A stretch of 64,000 nucleotides of DNA, taken from positions 43,675,789 to 43,739,788 of the forward strand of contig NC_054869.1 of assembly GCF_018320785.1 (NCBI RefSeq), read 5' to 3'. Origin of the DNA: Cheilinus undulatus. Taxonomy: Eukaryota; Chordata; Actinopteri; Labriformes; Labridae. Position numbers and translations under genes: made by a program. Every line of letters starts with the position of its first letter. Positions within the stretch are counted from its first letter, which is position 1. Positions 53,526-64,000 of the stretch are shown here, in pieces. The notes under the pieces are model-generated. The model did not search any database and was not told where the DNA came from. It worked only from the letters and a program-made list of their open reading frames with translations.

Positions 53526-54362
53526 ATGTCCCCTGAGGAGGATACTTCTCATTCCTCCTCTTCTTCCTCCTCCTCATCACCTCCCCATACCTCCCACTTC
53601 ATTGGGAGGAAGGAGGATATCATAAAATCTGGGCGTGTGACCAAGTTGGTGAATGGATGCAGGGATGTGTTGGTTCTGTACCACCAGGAGCAGTTTTATG
53701 CTATGGACATGCACTGCTACCGTAAGCAGTTAATCTGTGGTTATCGTCTGTGGTTATAAATATAGAGTTATGATTGTAAAAGCTATCTTCCACTTCCTAA
53801 TATCCTTTATTTACCTCACTGAAACAAACAGCTATACCTAATGAAATCTATTCTCTCTCAGATGCTGGTGGTGCTCTACAGAATGGAGACATTGAGGTAA
53901 GTTGAGTTGTCTGTTCTCTTTATAGTGCCATAATACAGAAGTAAATAGGTCTAACCCTCTAAACAATCTATATTCAAGTTGCTTTGGTTTTCTGTTTCAA
54001 AAACACCAGAAACATTGAAGTTTTCCTCCTGCAAAAAACTGCCACCGTGTTTTCTCTCTAACCACCTGCAGGAGTTCAATGGGCAGCTGTGCATCGTCTG
54101 TCCATGGCACAAGTACAAAATTACTCTGGAGGAGGGGGAAGGACTTTATCAAGCTGTGGATGATCCTACAGCTAAACCTCTAAGGACACACTGGCGCTCA
54201 AAAGGAGTCAAACAGAGGATTCACAAAGTCACTGAGGTGAATGGAGATGTCTTTGTGACACTGAATGACTCCAGCGAGGCCATCGAGTCGGACGTTTACC
54301 AAACCGAGAAATATAGGACTTTGTTCCAGAAGAATCAGCCAAAACCCAGACCAAGAAAATAG
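53526..54362 (+). CDS. rfesd: RFESD-like soluble Rieske [2Fe-2S] domain protein (3 exons, 173 aa)
   Basis: Exons 53526-53721, 53862-53896 and 54072-54362; phases 1 and 0; 522 nt in total. Human RFESD is about 157 aa. The Rieske cluster ligands are present: C64-x-H66 in HCYHAGG and C87-x2-H90 in CPWH, followed by the conserved KYKITLEEGEGLYQAV and GVKQRIHKVTEVNGDVFVTL strands. There is no signal peptide or membrane anchor, so it is a soluble, probably cytosolic, electron-transfer or redox protein; its substrate is unknown in any species. The N-terminus carries a run of nine serines encoded by a TCC/TCT microsatellite. The His66 codon is split by intron 1 (C^AT). A poly(A) signal AATAAA lies at 54487-54492, giving a 3'UTR of about 150 nt. 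A small non-coding exon may precede the start (an acceptor-like TTTATCTAG ends at 53499). Confidence 0.93.
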
Positions 54363-54486
54363 ATGGACGTGGATTGTTTCACCAAAATTACTAAAATACT
54401 CCAGGGAAATTTGGGATGTTTTCTTGTCATTCTCTTAACAGCATATCACATCCCCTTGCTTTTTTTTTAATATTTCTTATCACAAT

Positions 54487-54492
54487 AATAAA
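54487..54492 (+). terminator. rfesd: rfesd poly(A) signal
   Basis: A canonical AATAAA lies 125 nt after the rfesd stop codon, at a normal distance for a short 3'UTR. Confidence 0.6.
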
Positions 54493-54510
54493 AGAATGTG
54501 AGCAGAAAAG

Positions 54511-55285
54511 CTAATAAGATTGTGGTAAGTCAGTCTAAAACCACTGAAGAAATATTTGACAAAAACTGGTGATTGCAGATAAAGCACTTTTAAACAAAAG
54601 TTATAGGATGAATTTCTTGTTAATTTGTTAGTTTCATGATCCCTTTACCAAATAACACCTTTAACAAACTTTTTTATTGAGTCTATGAAGCAGTCCTTTC
54701 TACTGTTTCTTAAAAGTCGGAGAAAATTTATTGTGGGTTTATCTGCTTCATCTGGACATTGATATTGGGGAATACACTCTTCATTTAGGTCCAGGTTAAT
54801 AAAAAAAGCAGCTAAAGAAATGGTTGGGAGACACGCTCTTACTGACACGAAATAGGTTAGTTTGTTCAATTTAACATCTAAACATCCAAATTTTACTTTT
54901 GTATACTCTAGCACTTTGCTCACATTTGTTTAAACAAGATCTCAGCATCACTGCAGACTTTCATTAATTAATAAGTTCAAAAGTGAAAAATATGGTATTT
55001 ATGAAGATAATTATTTCTTAACCCCACCTGGTGCTGCTACAGAATGTTGTAGTCTTTGATTGTTCATCTTTGCCCTATTTGTCTTTGGTAAAAAGCAAAA
55101 CTAATAATTGATTATTTCTCATCATTTTACAATGGTATGAGAAATAAAACATGATTCAACGCAAGTCAGAAAAATAATAATTTAAGAGACCTCAAATTAA
55201 CCTCCCTACTATAAATTAGATGAATCTAATCAGATTGTCTAACACCTGCTTGCTAATTTGCACATTTAAACAAGGATCATACAAG
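54511..55285. other. Unassigned DNA downstream of rfesd
   Basis: Mostly AT-rich. The minus-strand frame at 54645-54923 (92 codons) has no recognisable domain and no clear splice context; I do not call it a gene. Confidence 0.4.
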
Positions 55286-55695
55286 TAACCTGACACGCCA
55301 GATGGATTTCTCACATTCATCTGGAAAACCTTTGATACACAGCGTTTGGGAAAGGGCAGAGCTTTTGAAAAAAAACTGGGAGGGTGATTGGATGAACGCT
55401 CTGTCTGTCACATCTTTATGGGCCAATCAGAGCAACAAAACACGTGACGTAGCCGCAACCGAGGTGTGCGTGCGCAGCTAGCAAAGAATAACGCGAACCA
55501 TGGCGACTATAGACATGTCAGTACACGACTTTTGTCATTTTTGAAAAGAAAACAATCCACTGCTGTTCTTTGTTCTTCTTTCAACGAAGAAATGTTGTCA
55601 AGTTCTGATGGGAGCTTTGCATGAATTCACCATCTTGCAAAGCTCCCATTGTGAGAAACAAGGAAATGGGCATATTCATCTGCTTTGCAAGGTTA
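55286..55695. mobile_element. Palindromic 9-bp-TSD element, deleted copy, 410 bp
   Basis: Left end TAACCTGACACGCCAGATGG; right end, reversed, TAACCTTGCAAAGCAGATGA. Flanks are TCATACAAG (55277-55285) and TCATACATT (55696-55704). It keeps the minus-strand coding-like stretch SSLKEEQRTAVDCF but has lost about 150 bp relative to 28852-29421. Confidence 0.7.
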
Positions 55696-55705
55696 TCATA
55701 CATTT

Positions 55706-56206
55706 GCATCTCAAAAAATTAGAATGCCATGTAAAAGTTCATTTTTCCCTCAATTTATGTTAGAAGGTTAAATTTCCATATATTCTTGATTCATCTCATA
55801 CAAAGCGAAATATTCCCAGACTTTTTTTGTTTTTATCTTGATGATTGTGGCTTACAGTTCACAAAATCAAGTCTGCTATTTAAAAATGTTAGAATATTGT
55901 TGAAAAGTCCAATTTGCAAAGGTTTCCTGAGCCTTCATTCTCTCACTCTGGTTCAGTATACACTACATTCATGAAGAAGACTGCTGACTCCACTCTTGTC
56001 CATTTTCATTTTCTGGACTTGTGTTTTGTGATATTCTGATATTTTGGGTTAGTGGATTTTTGTGAGCTGTAAGTCGTAATCATTGAGATGAAACAAAAAA
56101 GTCATGAAATATTTCACTTTGTACAAAATTAATCTAGAATATATGGAAATTTAATTTTCTGAAACACAACAAAACTTCAACATGACATTCTAATTTTTTA
56201 GGATGC
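55706..56206. mobile_element. Inverted-repeat DNA element, 501 bp
   Basis: The ends are inverted copies: GCATCTCAAAAAATTAGAAT on the left and, reversed, GCATCCTAAAAAATTAGAAT on the right, extending to 26 bp with 23 matches. There is no coding frame. It abuts the previous element, with only its flank between them. Confidence 0.7.
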
Positions 56207-56390
56207 TGTAATTGTTACAGGACTGTATATTAAACTATCTGCACAGTCATTTCCAAACACGCCTCATAACCTTAGCTGAAAAGCTGCAGTTGCAGTTGTT
56301 TACATTAGTTACAGAAGATGATGAATGCGAAGTTATATATTTTTTCTAATCTTGTAATCATTATTTTAAAAGATTCGAGTCATTTTCCTA

Positions 56391-56777
56391 TCAGGTCAAA
56401 GCAGGCAAAAACAAGTGACGTGAATGCCGCACGTTTTGTGAACGCTTTAGAATAAGCAGACGCCAGGTGGCAGCAGTGCGCTGTGTGGTGCTATCCGACA
56501 GTAAAAGAGAAGAAGAGAATCCGCTGGTCGCAGCCTTGTGACGAACAAAGTATGGCAGACGTTGTGCTGGGGAAGCATTGAAACCGTCTGGATTTACAAG
56601 CATTTCACAGCTTTTACTAAATTGTAGATAGCCACAATAACAAGCGTGTCTTATATCTTAAGTGCTTTGGGTATTGTATCAAAATTTCAGAAAAAAATGG
56701 AAGCTAACAAAGGATAAAGCTCCAGGACTCCAAGTATTGAACGTTGATTTTTCTATTCGTTATCCAAGTGTCCCGTC
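56391..56777 (+). promoter_or_regulatory. gtf2h3: gtf2h3 promoter and 5'UTR region
   Basis: Just upstream of the start is a short CpG-bearing stretch containing a CRE-like GTGACGTG near 56415 and a CTCF-like core ACGCCAGGTGGCAG at 56460-56473. No TATA box is evident. The cap site is not visible from sequence alone. Confidence 0.4.
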
Positions 56778-63966
<7,189 letters not shown>

Positions 63967-64000
63967 TGTTTGCTGAGATCACACAGATGTAGAGTTAATC

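Noticed and set aside
54645-54923. A 92-codon minus-strand open frame
   Set aside because: No recognisable domain, no clear splice sites or poly(A) signal. It might be an unrecognised exon or repeat, but nothing supports calling it.

Overview
This is a window of vertebrate, almost certainly teleost fish, nuclear DNA. It is AT-rich. Its genes are split into many short exons with GT-AG introns, and the spaces between exons are full of fish-type repeats: Tc1/mariner remnants, tRNA-derived SINEs, L2-like LINE tails and short inverted-repeat elements. Four protein-coding genes can be reconstructed exon by exon. In each the intron phases close perfectly, and the total coding length is a multiple of three.

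Layout. 1-3769 lies downstream of ubap2 and is repeat-rich: an A-rich satellite, a Tc1 remnant and a palindromic element. 3770-31300, minus strand: ubap2 (ubiquitin-associated protein 2), 28 coding exons, 1185 aa, plus a non-coding first exon at a GC-richer promoter. 31300-32770 is intergenic. 32770-51950, minus strand: kif24 (kinesin-13 family, SAM domain plus motor), 14 coding exons, 1390 aa. 51950-53500 is intergenic, between divergent genes. 53526-54362, plus strand: rfesd (soluble Rieske 2Fe-2S protein), 3 exons, 173 aa. 54510-56777 is mostly transposon-derived. 56778-63966, plus strand: gtf2h3 (TFIIH subunit p34), 13 exons, 299 aa. It ends 34 bases before the window does, so its 3'UTR is cut off.

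The four genes are not one pathway. UBAP2 is a cytoplasmic RNA-granule and ubiquitin-linked protein, KIF24 is a centriolar microtubule depolymerase controlling cilia, RFESD is an uncharacterised iron-sulfur protein, and GTF2H3 is a core transcription and repair factor. From general knowledge, human UBAP2 and KIF24 are close neighbours on 9p13 with DCAF12 and UBAP1 between them, whereas RFESD and GTF2H3 sit on other human chromosomes.

The most unusual material is in the repeats. A family of palindromic elements (copies at 28852-29421, 55286-55695 and 49159-49656, partial at 3059-3312) has imperfect 9-bp target duplications and carries a short conserved coding-like stretch resembling the start of a RecQ-type helicase. 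A piggyBac-like element sits inside an older repeat, with the empty site preserved in a sister copy. There is also a recent SINE with a perfect 16-bp duplication, and a GC-AG intron in gtf2h3.

All gene names come from recalled protein-family similarity and reading the sequence by eye. No database search was run.
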